Shown here: positions 21,441 through 31,240 of the stretch, in pieces
How the letters are laid out: each line of letters opens with the position of its first letter
Numbering within the stretch: position 1 is the first letter of the stretch
Assembly: GCA_036443455.1 (NCBI GenBank)
Contig: JAZFYI010000163.1
Location: forward strand, 1 to 33,113
Direction: 5' to 3'
DNA length: 33,113 nt
Source: MnTg04 sp036443455
Lineage (GTDB): Bacteria > Pseudomonadota > Gammaproteobacteria > Steroidobacterales > MnTg04
Program-made: the position numbers and the translations under genes
The notes under the pieces: model-generated
Databases searched by the model: none
What the model saw: the letters and a program-made list of their open reading frames with translations, nothing else
Told to the model about the DNA's origin: nothing

Positions 21441-22883
21441 TCAACCGGTACCACCGACGGTAAGACCGTCGATGCGCAAAGTCGGCTGGCCCACGCCGAC
21501 CGGGATCGATTGCCCGTCCTTGCCGCAAACACCAACCCCGCCATCGAGTTGCAGGTCGTTGCCGACCATGCTGACGCGCGTCAACACATCGGGGCCGTTG
21601 CCGATCAGCGTCGCTCCCTTGATCGGCGTCGTCTTGCGCCCTTTTTCGATCAACCAGGCTTCGTTCGCGCTGAACACGAACTTTCCGGATGTGATATCCA
21701 CCTGGCCACCGGCAAAGTTCGATGCATAAATACCCTTTTCGACCGATGCGATGATTTCCTCATGCTCGTGCGGCCCCGGCAACATGAAAGTATTGGTCAT
21801 CCTGGGCAACGGCACGTGGGCATACGATTCCCGGCGGCCGTTGCCGGTCGATTTCTGACCCATCAGTCGAGCATTCAGCTTGTCCTGCAGATAAGAAACC
21901 AGGATGCCGTTTTCAATGAGGGTATTGCGCTGGGTCGGGGTGCCCTCGTCATCCATATTCAGCGAACCCCGGCGTCCGGCCAGGGTGCCGTCATCGACAA
22001 CCGTGCATAATTCGTTGGCGACCCGCTCGCCGATGCGGCCGGAAAATGCGGAAGTGCCTTTGCGGTTGAAATCGCCTTCCAGGCCGTGGCCTATCGCTTC
22101 ATGCAACAGGACACCCGGCCAGCCTGGACCCAGCACGACAGTCATGGTGCCCGCGGGGGCGGGTTTTGCCTCCAGGTTCATACTGGCCTGCCGGACCACC
22201 TCCTGCGCGAGATTCTCCGGCCCGCCATCAGCGAATAATTGCCGGTAATCGTAACGACCGCCGATCCCGCCATAGCCTTGCTCTCTTTGCCCGTCCTGTT
22301 CCAGGATGACGGAGATATTCAGGCGCACCAGCGGTCTGACATCAGCGCTCAAGGTGCCATCGCTGCCGACCACCAGCACCACCTCATGCAAACCCGAAAT
22401 ACTGGCAATAACCTGCTGAACCCTGTGGTCTATGGCCCGGGTAGTCCGGTCTATCGCTTCCAGAAAGGCGATTTTCTCCTTGTCCTCGAGCGAATCGACC
22501 GGGTCTGTCGGTTGGTAGAGCTGCCGCTTGCCGCTGCTTTGCCATGCCTGGATCTGCCCCGAACCGCCCGACCTGGCGATCGCTCTTGCCGCATCGGAGG
22601 CCTGGGTGAGCGCCGGCAACAGGATTTCGTCGGAATAGGCAAAACCGGTTTTTTCGCCGCTGATCGCACGCACGCCGACACCCTGATCGATACTCTGCGT
22701 GCCCTCTTTGACGATACCGTCTTCGAGCACCCAGGATTCGTGGCGCGAATGCTGGAAATACAGATCGCAGTAATCGATATCGGGACCACTGAGCCTGGCC
22801 AGCAAGCCGATCAGGTGATCGTCTTCCAACCCTGACGGCCCCAGGATTCGCTCGCGCGCTATTTGTAATGCCTTGTCGCTCAT
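21441..22883 (-). CDS. tldD: TldD, catalytic subunit of the TldD-TldE metalloprotease
   Basis: TldD is the zinc-carrying half of the TldD/TldE protease; PmbA (TldE), also in this window, is the other half. It has 480 residues (E. coli 481). The zinc motif HEAIGHGLEGD is at 261-271, inside the conserved GPGWPGVLLHEAIGH. Later family segments are NRKGTSAFSGRIGERV, GSLNMDDEGTPTQRN and the C-terminal VCGKDGQSIPVGVGQPTLRI. The ATG overlaps the stop of the upstream nitrilase gene by one base (TGATG), so the two are translationally coupled, in the yhdP-nit-tldD order seen in many gammaproteobacteria. Confidence 0.97.
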   Translation of the reverse strand: MSDKALQIARERILGPSGLEDDHLIGLLARLSGPDIDYCDLYFQHSRHESWVLEDGIVKEGTQSIDQGVGVRAISGEKTGFAYSDEILLPALTQASDAARAIARSGGSGQIQAWQSSGKRQLYQPTDPVDSLEDKEKIAFLEAIDRTTRAIDHRVQQVIASISGLHEVVLVVGSDGTLSADVRPLVRLNISVILEQDGQREQGYGGIGGRYDYRQLFADGGPENLAQEVVRQASMNLEAKPAPAGTMTVVLGPGWPGVLLHEAIGHGLEGDFNRKGTSAFSGRIGERVANELCTVVDDGTLAGRRGSLNMDDEGTPTQRNTLIENGILVSYLQDKLNARLMGQKSTGNGRRESYAHVPLPRMTNTFMLPGPHEHEEIIASVEKGIYASNFAGGQVDITSGKFVFSANEAWLIEKGRKTTPIKGATLIGNGPDVLTRVSMVGNDLQLDGGVGVCGKDGQSIPVGVGQPTLRIDGLTVGGTG

Positions 22884-23713
22884 CAGTACTTGTAATCCAG
22901 TCGTTCGTGGGTCAGCACCGGAAATCGTTGCCGAATGCTTTTGAGTTCGTCGATGCCTATTTCGGCGATCAGGACGCCGGGTTCCTTGTCCATCTCCTCG
23001 TTAATGGCGCCCCAGGGGTCTACCAGCATACTGTGCCCCCAGGTCTCCCGCCCATTCTCATGGTGACCACCTTGCGCGGCGGCAGCAACATAACACAGGC
23101 TCTCGATGGCGCGTGCACGCAGCAAAATCTCCAAGTGCGCCTTCCCGGTGCCCGCGGTAAATGCGGCCGGCAGCACCAGAACTTCCATGCCCTGATCCAT
23201 CAGCTGCATGAACAGCGCCGGGAAACGAATATCATAGCAAACTGCCAGACCGAGCCGGCCGATCGGCGTATCCACGCAACAGACCTTGCTGCCAGGGCGA
23301 GTATGGGCTGACTCGTGGTATGCCTCTTCCCGCCCGGGAATGCCCACATCGAAAAGGTGAATCTTGTCGTAACGGGCTACCTGGCCGCCATCGGAGTCGA
23401 TCACGAGGCAACTGGCGGCCGGTGGACATTCTGCAGCTTCATGATCGTCGTCGAGCAGAGGGATGGTCCCCGCAACCAGCCAGATCGCGTTTTTTCTCGC
23501 CTGCTCCGACAGGAAGTCCTGTAACGGTCCGGCACCGGGCGCTTCGGCAATATCGCGCCGCTGCGATTCTCTTGCCATCAGCGCAAAGTTTTCCGGCAAT
23601 ACCGCCAGCCTGGCGCCCTGTTCAGCCGCGTGCGTTATGTATGTCGCCGCAGCCTGGAGATTGGCTGCCACTTGCGCGCCGCTGCGCATCTGGATTAGCG
23701 CTATTTTGCTCAT
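22883..23713 (-). CDS. carbon-nitrogen hydrolase (Nit1-like amidase)
   Basis: A 276-residue member of the nitrilase superfamily, in the Nit1/NitFhit branch, whose studied members act as deaminated-glutathione amidase (repair of a transamination side product). The Glu-Lys-Cys triad is Glu41 (LPENFAL), Lys117 (YDKIHLFDV) and Cys159 (AVCYDIRFP). The GHSMLVDPWG motif near the C-terminus is typical of the branch. It lies between yhdP (18-base gap) and tldD (one-base overlap), its normal place in gammaproteobacteria. The protein is cytosolic. The exact substrate is inferred from the branch and not shown by the sequence. Confidence 0.93.
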   Translation of the reverse strand: MSKIALIQMRSGAQVAANLQAAATYITHAAEQGARLAVLPENFALMARESQRRDIAEAPGAGPLQDFLSEQARKNAIWLVAGTIPLLDDDHEAAECPPAASCLVIDSDGGQVARYDKIHLFDVGIPGREEAYHESAHTRPGSKVCCVDTPIGRLGLAVCYDIRFPALFMQLMDQGMEVLVLPAAFTAGTGKAHLEILLRARAIESLCYVAAAAQGGHHENGRETWGHSMLVDPWGAINEEMDKEPGVLIAEIGIDELKSIRQRFPVLTHERLDYKY

Positions 23714-23731
23714 CTGCGTTTGCTATGGGTA

Positions 23732-26700
23732 TCAACCGCTTTCGCTGTTGGATACGTTCGCGACTTCGGTTTCCGCCTTTACCGGTTCGATGAGCGGGTC
23801 ATCCCAGCTACCGGTTATCCGGTAGTAGCCCTGGGACAGGTCGTCCAGCGGTTTCTGGAACATTTTCGACAACAACCAGACGGCGGCGCCAACCGCCGGT
23901 CCACCGGCAAGCGCTCCGGCCACCGGCAGCGTATTGCCAATGCTGGCGGTAACCACGGCGGTCTGGTCGTAATCCCGCGCTCCCAGGCCGGTCCGCCCCA
24001 CCACGACGGCCTTGGCAGTCGGGCCATCCAGGGTCAGGTTGTTGGTAAAGGCATCGCCGTCTCGCAGTACGTAATCTCCGCTAAGCCGGTCGAAGGACAA
24101 CCCCGATGCGAACACATCGCTGAAGTCCAGGGCGAGACGTCGCGGCAAAGCCGTGATACTGAGCAAACCAAGCAGCTTGCCGGCGCCCGGCTCCAAATCC
24201 CGGAGTTCTCCGTTGCGGAAATCCATGCTGATATTGCCGGATATCACCGACAGAAAATCATCGTTGGGGGCGCCCGGCCAGTAGACCTGAAGACTGACGT
24301 CGCCCTTCCTGGCGCGAATCGAGCGCGTCATGTTCAGGTCTGCCAAGGCGGCGCTAAGGTCATTTGACTCCAGCACGAGGTCCAGCTGCGTCTCCTCACC
24401 GCTCTCGAGAGTCAGCCAGCTTGCGTTGCCCGTCCCCTTCATCGATTTCGTTTCAAACTCCAGGTGTTCGATGACGATTCCAGCGATGCTGCGCCTGGCG
24501 CTGGCCGTTGCTTTCCCAAGCCGCATATCGGTGAGTTTGAAGTCAGCCACGACGATATCCGCCCCGGGAATATTCCTCGGATCGACCGGATGGCTATTGC
24601 CCCCATCCTCCGCGCTGATTTTTTCCGTCAGCCAGACTCGCTGCATGTCGGCCGTTATGGTTGATTCATTCAGCCGGTATGGAATCTCCATCGTCCCTTC
24701 GATCGCTTCGCCCGTAACCGCGAGTAACCACCGGTCCTCCGAGCGCCGCATATTCAGCCCCAGCGCTCCAAACTCAAAACCGACGGCGCGGCCTTGCCCG
24801 ATCGAAACATCGATCTCTCGCACTATCGTTTGCAACTCGACTTCGGACTCGCCGCCGTCCGAGTCGCCAAGGCTCAGCCATTCACCCAGGTCGACGCGGG
24901 GCAGGTATCCACGGACCAGTAGCCCCGGTTCTTCGGGCAAGGTGGCCCCGCCATCGGTGGTCACCATCCCGGTCAGTATTTGCCAGGATTCATCGGGCGC
25001 TTTCGTCAGCCGCAAGGCAGCGCTGATGCCCGGCTCGTACTCGATCATCAGGTCCATCAGGCTATCGGGCAGCAATTCCAGATAGACCAGCAACGACCGG
25101 CTCGCCGCGGGTTTCTTCAGTGGTTCGGGCCAATCCAGAATCATGCCTTCCAGATTGCTTTCGACCCGCAGCAGAAAATTGCCGCCGCCACTGGTCGCCA
25201 CGGTCGCGTTGGCGCGATAAGCCGCCGTGCCGCTTGCCAGGTGTGCCATCGGCACGCCGAGGCGGGCAAAATCTTCACCATCGATATGCCCATCCACGCT
25301 GATCACCGCCAGCGTTCTGTTCGGGGTCAGCTGAGGTTCGATATTGATCTGTACCGGGTAATCCAGGAAGTGCGCATCCAGCCGTTCGGCTGTGAGCAGC
25401 TTGCCGTCCAGGCGCAGGCTGCCGTTGATTTGCGAAAACCCCGGATCCAGACCATCGATATCCAGCGTACCGTCACTGATTTCGACCCCCAGCTCGACCT
25501 CCACTTCGGAAACATCTCGCAGGTTGAGTTGCAACTCCAGGTCGATCTCGTTCTGGCCGGAGACGGTAAACAACTCAACCGGTTCGCCCAGTAAATCCGC
25601 CAGCGGGCTTTGCAATACAAACTGCCAGGTGTCCTCCATCCGGCCCCCGATGTTCGCGTGCAGATCGAGTACCGGCAGGGCCAGGTCCTCGATCCCCGCT
25701 GTTATCGTACGCACCCGGGTTCCCAATACCTGGCCGCCCTCACCATGCGCACTGAACCGGGACCCGCTAAAGCTGGCCTGCAAATTGAGGCCGCTTACGA
25801 CAGGCCAGTCATCGCCATATTGAAGTTTGAGATCCCGCAGCGGAAACTCCGCACTAAAAACACCTTCGCCATTCCGAAAAGGAATCTTATGCAGTGGCCC
25901 ATCGATGACCAGTTTTGCCTCGGGGATGGACCCATCCAGCAGTGCGCTGTCCAGCCACAGCACAAGGCTTTCGCTCATGACGCCGGCCGGCAGTATCCCC
26001 GGGATATATGACACATGCAGATCGTTGACCTGTGTGGTCAACTGAATGTGTGGCTCACCGCTTTCCGGCCATTCGACGCTCGCCGAGCTAAGCAGTTGCA
26101 TGTCCTGGTGCCAAAACGTCAGGTCCCTTGCCAAAACCCGCAGGCTGCCCGCCTGCTGCTGCCACTCCACCTCGCCGCCGACAGAATCGAACAACACTGG
26201 AGTGCGAAACAGCCGCGGAGCATCCAGCTCCAGCCCCTGGCTGTGCAGGGTGATCGTCCCGCCATTGTTTTCGGCGGTCACTGTTCCCGACAAACCGCGT
26301 ACGCCCGGCAGACCGCCCTGGTCCGATATCGCCAAGCCGTCAAATTCCGTGCTGAACCGATATTCGACCGCTCCCTCACCACGATCGCTGTAGTTCAACG
26401 ACAAGTTGCGCAAGCGCCCTTCGGGCCGTAGCGCCAGCAGCCGATCCTTGATCTCCATGTCGGGCAGCCAGCCCGCGAGCACCGCGAGTTCCTCGATGCC
26501 CAAAAAACTGGCTTCAAGGATGATTTCATGGCCCGCGGCGCCCGGCTCATCGCCGGATTCCGTCGCCGGCAGATCCAGGTAATCGAGCCGTACATCGCTC
26601 TTTTCCCAACGCCGACCAGCCTGCTCGATGCTAAAACCCCTGGCGGTGGCCGACCAGCCGTTGCCAAGCCTGTCCAGCTCGAGCCGGCCGTCTATGACGT

Positions 26701-27583
26701 CGTAGGCAATCGATGCCACGGACCCCGGTGCGAGAAATATCCTGGTTTCGGCAAGGTCCAGCCGGACGCTGGCATGCTGCAACTGGCCGCCATCGACAAA
26801 TACATGCAAACTTATGTCTCCGCTGCCTTCCTCGATCACCCGGTAGCGCTCGGGCGTCAGTTTTGACAGGTTCGAAAGGTCGAGCCGGGTCGCCTGGACA
26901 TGCGCCTGCCACTGCTGGATATCCGGACCGGCAGCGATATCGTTCAACTCCGCATGCCAGGAAAGCGACTCACCGAAATCATCGGGCAGTTCGACCCTGC
27001 CGTCGATAACGATGTTCTGGCCGTCATTCTGCAACTGCAATTCGACATCACGGAAACCCCACGGCCCGAGCTCGTTTTTCAGGTCTTCGATGACAAAATC
27101 GGTATGCGTGAGTTCGAATATACCGACCGGCAATTCCGCCGCGCTCAAACCATTGCCGGAACCGGCGGCTGGTGTTTCCAGGCCCTGGATCCGGGTCACA
27201 CCATCGCGTGTTCGTTCCAGCTTGATGTTGGCGCCATCCAGAGATACCCGGGCCGCACTGACTTTTCTGTCCCTGATCAGGGTGATCAGGTCGATGGTGA
27301 CCCCTCCCCTGCTGGCGCGAAACAACACCGCACCGGTGTCCGGGTCCAGCACTCGTACATCATAGAAAATCAGCTCCGGCCCATGCAAACGCAGGCGCGC
27401 GTCCACCGAGCCGAAACGCACCGGTAAGCCAACGGCGATACTGGCCTTCTCCTCTAGATCGGCGCGATACTCGGGAAGCTGGGCCGCGGTCAGCCGGAAC
27501 AGACCGAGCAATATCGCCAGACCGATGACCAGTATTGCCACCAGCAAGACAAGCCCGTTGAATATTCTTCGTCTCAGGGTCAT
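23732..27583 (-). CDS. yhdP: YhdP family AsmA-like protein
   Basis: A 1283-residue YhdP (TIGR02099) protein, similar in length to the E. coli one (1266). A single N-terminal transmembrane helix (about residues 10-30, LVLLVAILVIGLAILLGLF) anchors a very long periplasmic part made of AsmA/chorein-like beta-strand repeats. The N-terminal pattern PVRFGSVDARLRLHGPELIFYDVRVLD is characteristic. The end includes GDAFTNNLTLDGPTAKAVVVGRTGLGARDYDQ and a closing IEPVK segment. In E. coli YhdP and its relatives TamB and YdbH move phospholipids from inner to outer membrane. It lies 16 bases after rng and 18 before the nitrilase gene, the usual order. Confidence 0.96.
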   Translation of the reverse strand: MTLRRRIFNGLVLLVAILVIGLAILLGLFRLTAAQLPEYRADLEEKASIAVGLPVRFGSVDARLRLHGPELIFYDVRVLDPDTGAVLFRASRGGVTIDLITLIRDRKVSAARVSLDGANIKLERTRDGVTRIQGLETPAAGSGNGLSAAELPVGIFELTHTDFVIEDLKNELGPWGFRDVELQLQNDGQNIVIDGRVELPDDFGESLSWHAELNDIAAGPDIQQWQAHVQATRLDLSNLSKLTPERYRVIEEGSGDISLHVFVDGGQLQHASVRLDLAETRIFLAPGSVASIAYDVIDGRLELDRLGNGWSATARGFSIEQAGRRWEKSDVRLDYLDLPATESGDEPGAAGHEIILEASFLGIEELAVLAGWLPDMEIKDRLLALRPEGRLRNLSLNYSDRGEGAVEYRFSTEFDGLAISDQGGLPGVRGLSGTVTAENNGGTITLHSQGLELDAPRLFRTPVLFDSVGGEVEWQQQAGSLRVLARDLTFWHQDMQLLSSASVEWPESGEPHIQLTTQVNDLHVSYIPGILPAGVMSESLVLWLDSALLDGSIPEAKLVIDGPLHKIPFRNGEGVFSAEFPLRDLKLQYGDDWPVVSGLNLQASFSGSRFSAHGEGGQVLGTRVRTITAGIEDLALPVLDLHANIGGRMEDTWQFVLQSPLADLLGEPVELFTVSGQNEIDLELQLNLRDVSEVEVELGVEISDGTLDIDGLDPGFSQINGSLRLDGKLLTAERLDAHFLDYPVQINIEPQLTPNRTLAVISVDGHIDGEDFARLGVPMAHLASGTAAYRANATVATSGGGNFLLRVESNLEGMILDWPEPLKKPAASRSLLVYLELLPDSLMDLMIEYEPGISAALRLTKAPDESWQILTGMVTTDGGATLPEEPGLLVRGYLPRVDLGEWLSLGDSDGGESEVELQTIVREIDVSIGQGRAVGFEFGALGLNMRRSEDRWLLAVTGEAIEGTMEIPYRLNESTITADMQRVWLTEKISAEDGGNSHPVDPRNIPGADIVVADFKLTDMRLGKATASARRSIAGIVIEHLEFETKSMKGTGNASWLTLESGEETQLDLVLESNDLSAALADLNMTRSIRARKGDVSLQVYWPGAPNDDFLSVISGNISMDFRNGELRDLEPGAGKLLGLLSITALPRRLALDFSDVFASGLSFDRLSGDYVLRDGDAFTNNLTLDGPTAKAVVVGRTGLGARDYDQTAVVTASIGNTLPVAGALAGGPAVGAAVWLLSKMFQKPLDDLSQGYYRITGSWDDPLIEPVKAETEVANVSNSESG

Positions 27584-27599
27584 GGGTTTAGCAACGGCC

Positions 27600-29066
27600 T
27601 CACATCAAAACGACGTCGAACTGGTCCTGCGCATACAGCGATTCGCTTTGCAGCCGGATCGGCTTGCCGGTGAGCTGTTCCAGCTCCGCCAGGCTTGCCG
27701 ATTCCTCATCGACCAGCAACTCAATGACTTCCGGGTACGCCAGCACCAATAATTCCTGAAAATCGAATTGCCGATTCTGGCGCAGTATTTCCCGGAATAT
27801 CTCGTAACATATCGTTTCCGGTGTCTTTAAAAAACCACGGCCGTCACAGCTTGGACAAGCGTAGCAAAGCACATGTTCAAGACTCTCCCGGATTCTTTTG
27901 CGAGTCATTTCGATCAGGCCAAGCTCGGAAATCGTGCTGATATTGTTTTTCGCGTGGTCACTGGCCAGGGCTTTTTCCAATGCCTGGAGCACCTGCGAGC
28001 GATGCCCCGGTTCGTCCATATCGATAAAGTCGAGAATAATGATGCCACCGAGATTTCTGAGCCGCAGTTGCCGGGCGATCGCAACCGTGGCTTCCAGGTT
28101 GGTACGGAAAATCGTCTCCTCGAGATTTCGATGACCGACATAGCCGCCGGTGTTGACGTCTATCGTCGTCATCGCCTCGGTCTGGTCGATCACCAGGTAA
28201 CCGCCGGATTTTAGCGGCACGGTCCGGCCCAGGGCGCGCTCGATTTCGTCCTCGATGCCGTACAGGTCAAAAATCGGCCGTTCGTCCGGGTACGCTTCGA
28301 TACGCGCCGCCAGTTCGGGAATGAAGGTCGTCGCGAATTCCTGCATCTCGACGAGGCTGTCGGCAGAGTCCACGCGGATGCGTTCCATGTCGTCGCCAAG
28401 CAGGTCACGCAGTATCCGCAGCGGCAGATCGAGATCGGCGTGTACGATTTCCCCGGCAGCGCCACGCGCGTAGTTTTTTTCGACGACATCCCAAAGCCGA
28501 AGCAGGTACATCATGTCTGCACGCAGAGCGTCAAAATCAGCGCCCTCGGCAGCCGTCCTGACGATAAACCCCCCATCTGGCTGGCCATCCATCATCGTTT
28601 CGAGCAGACCTTTCAGACGCAGTTTTTCTTCCTCGTCCTCGATTCGCGATGAAATGCCGATGGCGTTCCCGCGTGGCAAATAAACCAGGTAACGTGAGGG
28701 AAAGGTGACGAAAGTCGTCAGCCTTGCCCCTTTGCTGCCGAGTGGATCCTTTAACACTTGCACCAGCAATTCCTGGCCTTCGCTGACCAGCCTGCGGATA
28801 TCCTCCGCGCGCGTTTCCCCGTTGCCGTTATCCTGCCGGCCACCGGCCATGTCCGACACATGCAGGAAGCCGGTACGCTTCAGGCCGAGGTCGATGAATG
28901 CCGCCTGCATGCCCGGCAAAACCCGCGCGACCCGGCCTTTGTAAATATTGCCGATCAGCCCGCGACGGCTCGCACGCTCGATATAGACTTCCTGCACTAC
29001 CCCGTTTTCGACGACGACGGCACGTGTTTCGCGTGGCGAGACATTGACCAGAATTTCCTTAGCCAT
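27600..29066 (-). CDS. rng: ribonuclease G
   Basis: Endonuclease for 16S rRNA 5' maturation and mRNA decay, 488 residues (E. coli 489), without the long scaffold tail of RNase E. The S1 domain is about residues 36-125 (GNIYKGRVARVLPGMQAAFIDLG). The catalytic magnesium aspartates are Asp303 (TIDVNTG) and Asp346 (LDFIDM). The zinc-link is CPSCDGRG at 404-411. The start MAKEILVNVSPRETR is the family start. The first codons overlap the end of maf by eight bases, so translation is likely coupled. yhdP follows after 16 bases. Confidence 0.97.
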   Translation of the reverse strand: MAKEILVNVSPRETRAVVVENGVVQEVYIERASRRGLIGNIYKGRVARVLPGMQAAFIDLGLKRTGFLHVSDMAGGRQDNGNGETRAEDIRRLVSEGQELLVQVLKDPLGSKGARLTTFVTFPSRYLVYLPRGNAIGISSRIEDEEEKLRLKGLLETMMDGQPDGGFIVRTAAEGADFDALRADMMYLLRLWDVVEKNYARGAAGEIVHADLDLPLRILRDLLGDDMERIRVDSADSLVEMQEFATTFIPELAARIEAYPDERPIFDLYGIEDEIERALGRTVPLKSGGYLVIDQTEAMTTIDVNTGGYVGHRNLEETIFRTNLEATVAIARQLRLRNLGGIIILDFIDMDEPGHRSQVLQALEKALASDHAKNNISTISELGLIEMTRKRIRESLEHVLCYACPSCDGRGFLKTPETICYEIFREILRQNRQFDFQELLVLAYPEVIELLVDEESASLAELEQLTGKPIRLQSESLYAQDQFDVVLM

Positions 29067-29667
29067 GATTCACCGGCGCATGCTGCAAAGCCCAGCCGAT
29101 ACCGGCCTGCTCGAGCAATTCCACGGTTTCGCAAAGCGGCAACCCCATCACGCCGCTGTAACTGCCGGTGAGGCTTTCGATAAAACCGGCGGCATAGCCC
29201 TGGATGGCGTAACCGCCGGCTTTGCCCTCGGGTTCACCGGTTTGCCAATAGCGCTCGATCAGCGCTTTGCCGAGCGGCCGCATCTTCACCTCGCTGACGC
29301 TGAGCCGGGTGGCTGTTTTTCCATCGGCGAACATGGCGACCGCGGTAAAAACCTGGTGCTCTTTTCCGGACAGGGCCCGCAGCATTTCCCTGGCATCGTC
29401 ACGGTTCGCCGGCTTGCCAAAAATCCTCCCGTCCAAAACGACCGCGGTATCGGCAGCCAACACCACGGCATTGTCCTGCACGGTGCTGCCGGCAACATCC
29501 TGCACCTTTTCGATGGCCAGGCGCTCGACATAGACGGCCGCTTCCTCGCCATCGAGACTGCTTTCATCGACATCGGCCGCACGACAGGAAAATTCAACGC
29601 CGATCTGTCTCAGCAGTTGCTGACGGCGCGCCGAGCGCGAAGCCAGGTACAGGTATTTGGCAGACAT
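29059..29667 (-). CDS. maf: Maf-family nucleotide pyrophosphatase
   Basis: A 202-residue Maf/YhdE protein that hydrolyses non-canonical or house-keeping nucleoside triphosphates (dTTP/UTP class in YhdE relatives). The N-terminal motif is LASRSARRQQLL, where the family usually has SRSPRR, so a Pro-to-Ala change is visible. The catalytic aspartate lies in LAADTAVVLDG (Asp73), and FTAVAMF and the YAIQGYAAGFIESLTGSYSGVMGLPL ending are conserved. It is coupled to rng by an eight-base overlap, the same maf-rng order as in E. coli, and lies 43 bases after rlmH. Confidence 0.95.
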   Translation of the reverse strand: MSAKYLYLASRSARRQQLLRQIGVEFSCRAADVDESSLDGEEAAVYVERLAIEKVQDVAGSTVQDNAVVLAADTAVVLDGRIFGKPANRDDAREMLRALSGKEHQVFTAVAMFADGKTATRLSVSEVKMRPLGKALIERYWQTGEPEGKAGGYAIQGYAAGFIESLTGSYSGVMGLPLCETVELLEQAGIGWALQHAPVNHG

Positions 29668-29710
29668 TCAGCCAGTTTGTGGCATCGCAGCGGAGGTGGC
29701 AAGCCGCCTT

Positions 29711-30181
29711 TCAGGCGCGATGGTAGGGGTGGTTATGCAATAAGCTCCAGGCCCGATAGATTTGCTCGGCCAGCAACACCCGAACCATCCCATGGGGCAG
29801 CGTCAGTGCGGACAAAGACAGCCTGAATTCGGCTTTTTGCAAACAGGCGGCGGACAAGCCGTCCGGACCGCCGATCAACAAGGTGACATTCCGACCGTCC
29901 CGACGCCAGTCCTCGAGACATTTGGCCAGCCCCTTGGTATCCAGGGCTTTGCCCGTGACCTCCAGGGCGATCACGCGATCGCCGGCCGAGACCTTGCGGA
30001 GCATACGCTCACCCTCGTCCTTTTTGGCCTGGTCAGCGGAGGATCGCCGGGTGCGCAGACCCAGCGGGATTTCCACCAGTTCCAGCCGGCAGTCACCACC
30101 CAGGCGGCGCGCATACTCCTGGTATCCTTGTTCGACCCATGCCGGCATGCGGGTTCCGGCAGCGATCAGTGTCAGACGCAT
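29711..30181 (-). CDS. rlmH: 23S rRNA pseudouridine1915 N3-methyltransferase
   Basis: RlmH methylates pseudouridine 1915 in helix 69 of 23S rRNA on the assembled 70S ribosome. The 156-residue SPOUT protein has the family start MRLTLIAAGTRMPAW, the DEGERMLRKV helix, the LLIGGPDGLS SAM-knot loop (102-110) and the LPHGMVRVLLAEQIYRAWSLLHNHPYHRA ending with its conserved C-terminal Tyr-His. It lies 14 bases after rsfS, the standard arrangement in gammaproteobacteria. Confidence 0.97.
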   Translation of the reverse strand: MRLTLIAAGTRMPAWVEQGYQEYARRLGGDCRLELVEIPLGLRTRRSSADQAKKDEGERMLRKVSAGDRVIALEVTGKALDTKGLAKCLEDWRRDGRNVTLLIGGPDGLSAACLQKAEFRLSLSALTLPHGMVRVLLAEQIYRAWSLLHNHPYHRA

Positions 30182-30195
30182 CGCGCAGCGCCGGG

Positions 30196-30552
30196 CTACG
30201 AACTGGACTGGGCAGCACGCCTGGCCGCACCGCTGATTTTCCAGAGTTTCTCCAGGTTATAAAAATCTCTCGCCTTTGGCAGCATCACGTGCACCAGCAC
30301 GTCGTTCAGATCGACCAGGATCCAGTCGCCTTGGCGTTCGCCTTCCACGCCCAATGGCTGGTGCCCGCTTTGCTTGGCTTTCATGACCACGTGGTCGGCC
30401 AGCGAGCGCACATGGCGATTGGATGTTCCGCTGACGATCACCATGGCATCGGTGATGGTTGTCATGTCGCTGACATCCAGGACTTCGATGTCTAGTCCTT
30501 TCAAGTCCTCGAGCGCGTTTATCACAAGGTCGATCAGGTTTTTGGTTTCCAT
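30196..30552 (-). CDS. rsfS: ribosomal silencing factor RsfS
   Basis: RsfS (Iojap/YbeB family, 118 residues) binds L14 and blocks joining of the subunits when nutrients are short. The family pattern is VINALEDLKGLDIEVLDVSDMTTITDAMVIVSGTSNRHVRSLAD followed by GEGERQGDWILVDLNDVLVHVMLPKARDFYNLEKLW, almost as in E. coli. The ATG at 30550-30552 has AGGA upstream. It lies 28 bases after nadD and 14 before rlmH. Confidence 0.97.
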   Translation of the reverse strand: METKNLIDLVINALEDLKGLDIEVLDVSDMTTITDAMVIVSGTSNRHVRSLADHVVMKAKQSGHQPLGVEGERQGDWILVDLNDVLVHVMLPKARDFYNLEKLWKISGAARRAAQSSS

Positions 30553-30580
30553 GCAGGTCCTCGGTTTTTGAAAAATAAGT

Positions 30581-31240
30581 TCAGCCGGCGCTGTTCGCCA
30601 GCTTCGAATCGCAATAACAACCAGTATCCGAGATCAGTTGCCGGACAGCGTCCGGCACCAGGAAGCGCGGGTCACCGCCATCGGCGACCAGCTTTCTCAA
30701 ACCGGAAGAAGAAATTTCCAGTTGGGTTACGGCGTGAATATAAATCGACCCGGCCAGCGAGTCATGCAGTTCACCGACCCTCGCGGTGCCACGATCGACC
30801 AGCAACTCACCCAACGGTCCCAGGCCCGGCGCGCGCCAGCCGGGCCGTTGGGCAACGACGACATGGGCCAGGTGAAGAATCTCACGCCACTGATACCACT
30901 TCGGTAAACCGAGAAATACGTCCATGCCCACGATCAGGCACAGCGAGCGGCCTGGAAACTCGGCGCGCAGTTCGCTGAGTGTATCGACCGAGTAGGAAGG
31001 GCCCTCCCGCCTGATCTCGCGGTCATCGACGACAAAGCCATGCTGCGCCTCCGTGGCGACCTGGACCATGGCCAGCCGATGCGCAGCGCTGGCGACCGGC
31101 GCCTCGCGGTGCGGCGGTACGCCACATGGCATGAAGCGAAGTTCGGTCAGGCGCAAGGCCTCGACGATTTCGAACGCCGTACGCAGGTGCCCGTAATGGA
31201 TCGGGTCGAAGGTGCCGCCAAAAATTCCGATCGGGTTCAT
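30581..31240 (-). CDS. nadD: nicotinate-nucleotide adenylyltransferase
   Basis: NadD makes deamido-NAD from nicotinate mononucleotide and ATP. The 219-residue protein starts MNPIGIFGGTFDPIHYGHLRTA, with the nucleotidyltransferase motif HYGH at 15-18. The ISSSGLRKLVADGGDPRFLVPDAV segment near the C-terminus is the conserved ISSTxIR-type motif. The ATG overlaps the holA stop by four bases (ATGA). rsfS follows after 28 bases. The order holA-nadD-rsfS-rlmH is standard for gammaproteobacteria. Confidence 0.97.
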   Translation of the reverse strand: MNPIGIFGGTFDPIHYGHLRTAFEIVEALRLTELRFMPCGVPPHREAPVASAAHRLAMVQVATEAQHGFVVDDREIRREGPSYSVDTLSELRAEFPGRSLCLIVGMDVFLGLPKWYQWREILHLAHVVVAQRPGWRAPGLGPLGELLVDRGTARVGELHDSLAGSIYIHAVTQLEISSSGLRKLVADGGDPRFLVPDAVRQLISDTGCYCDSKLANSAG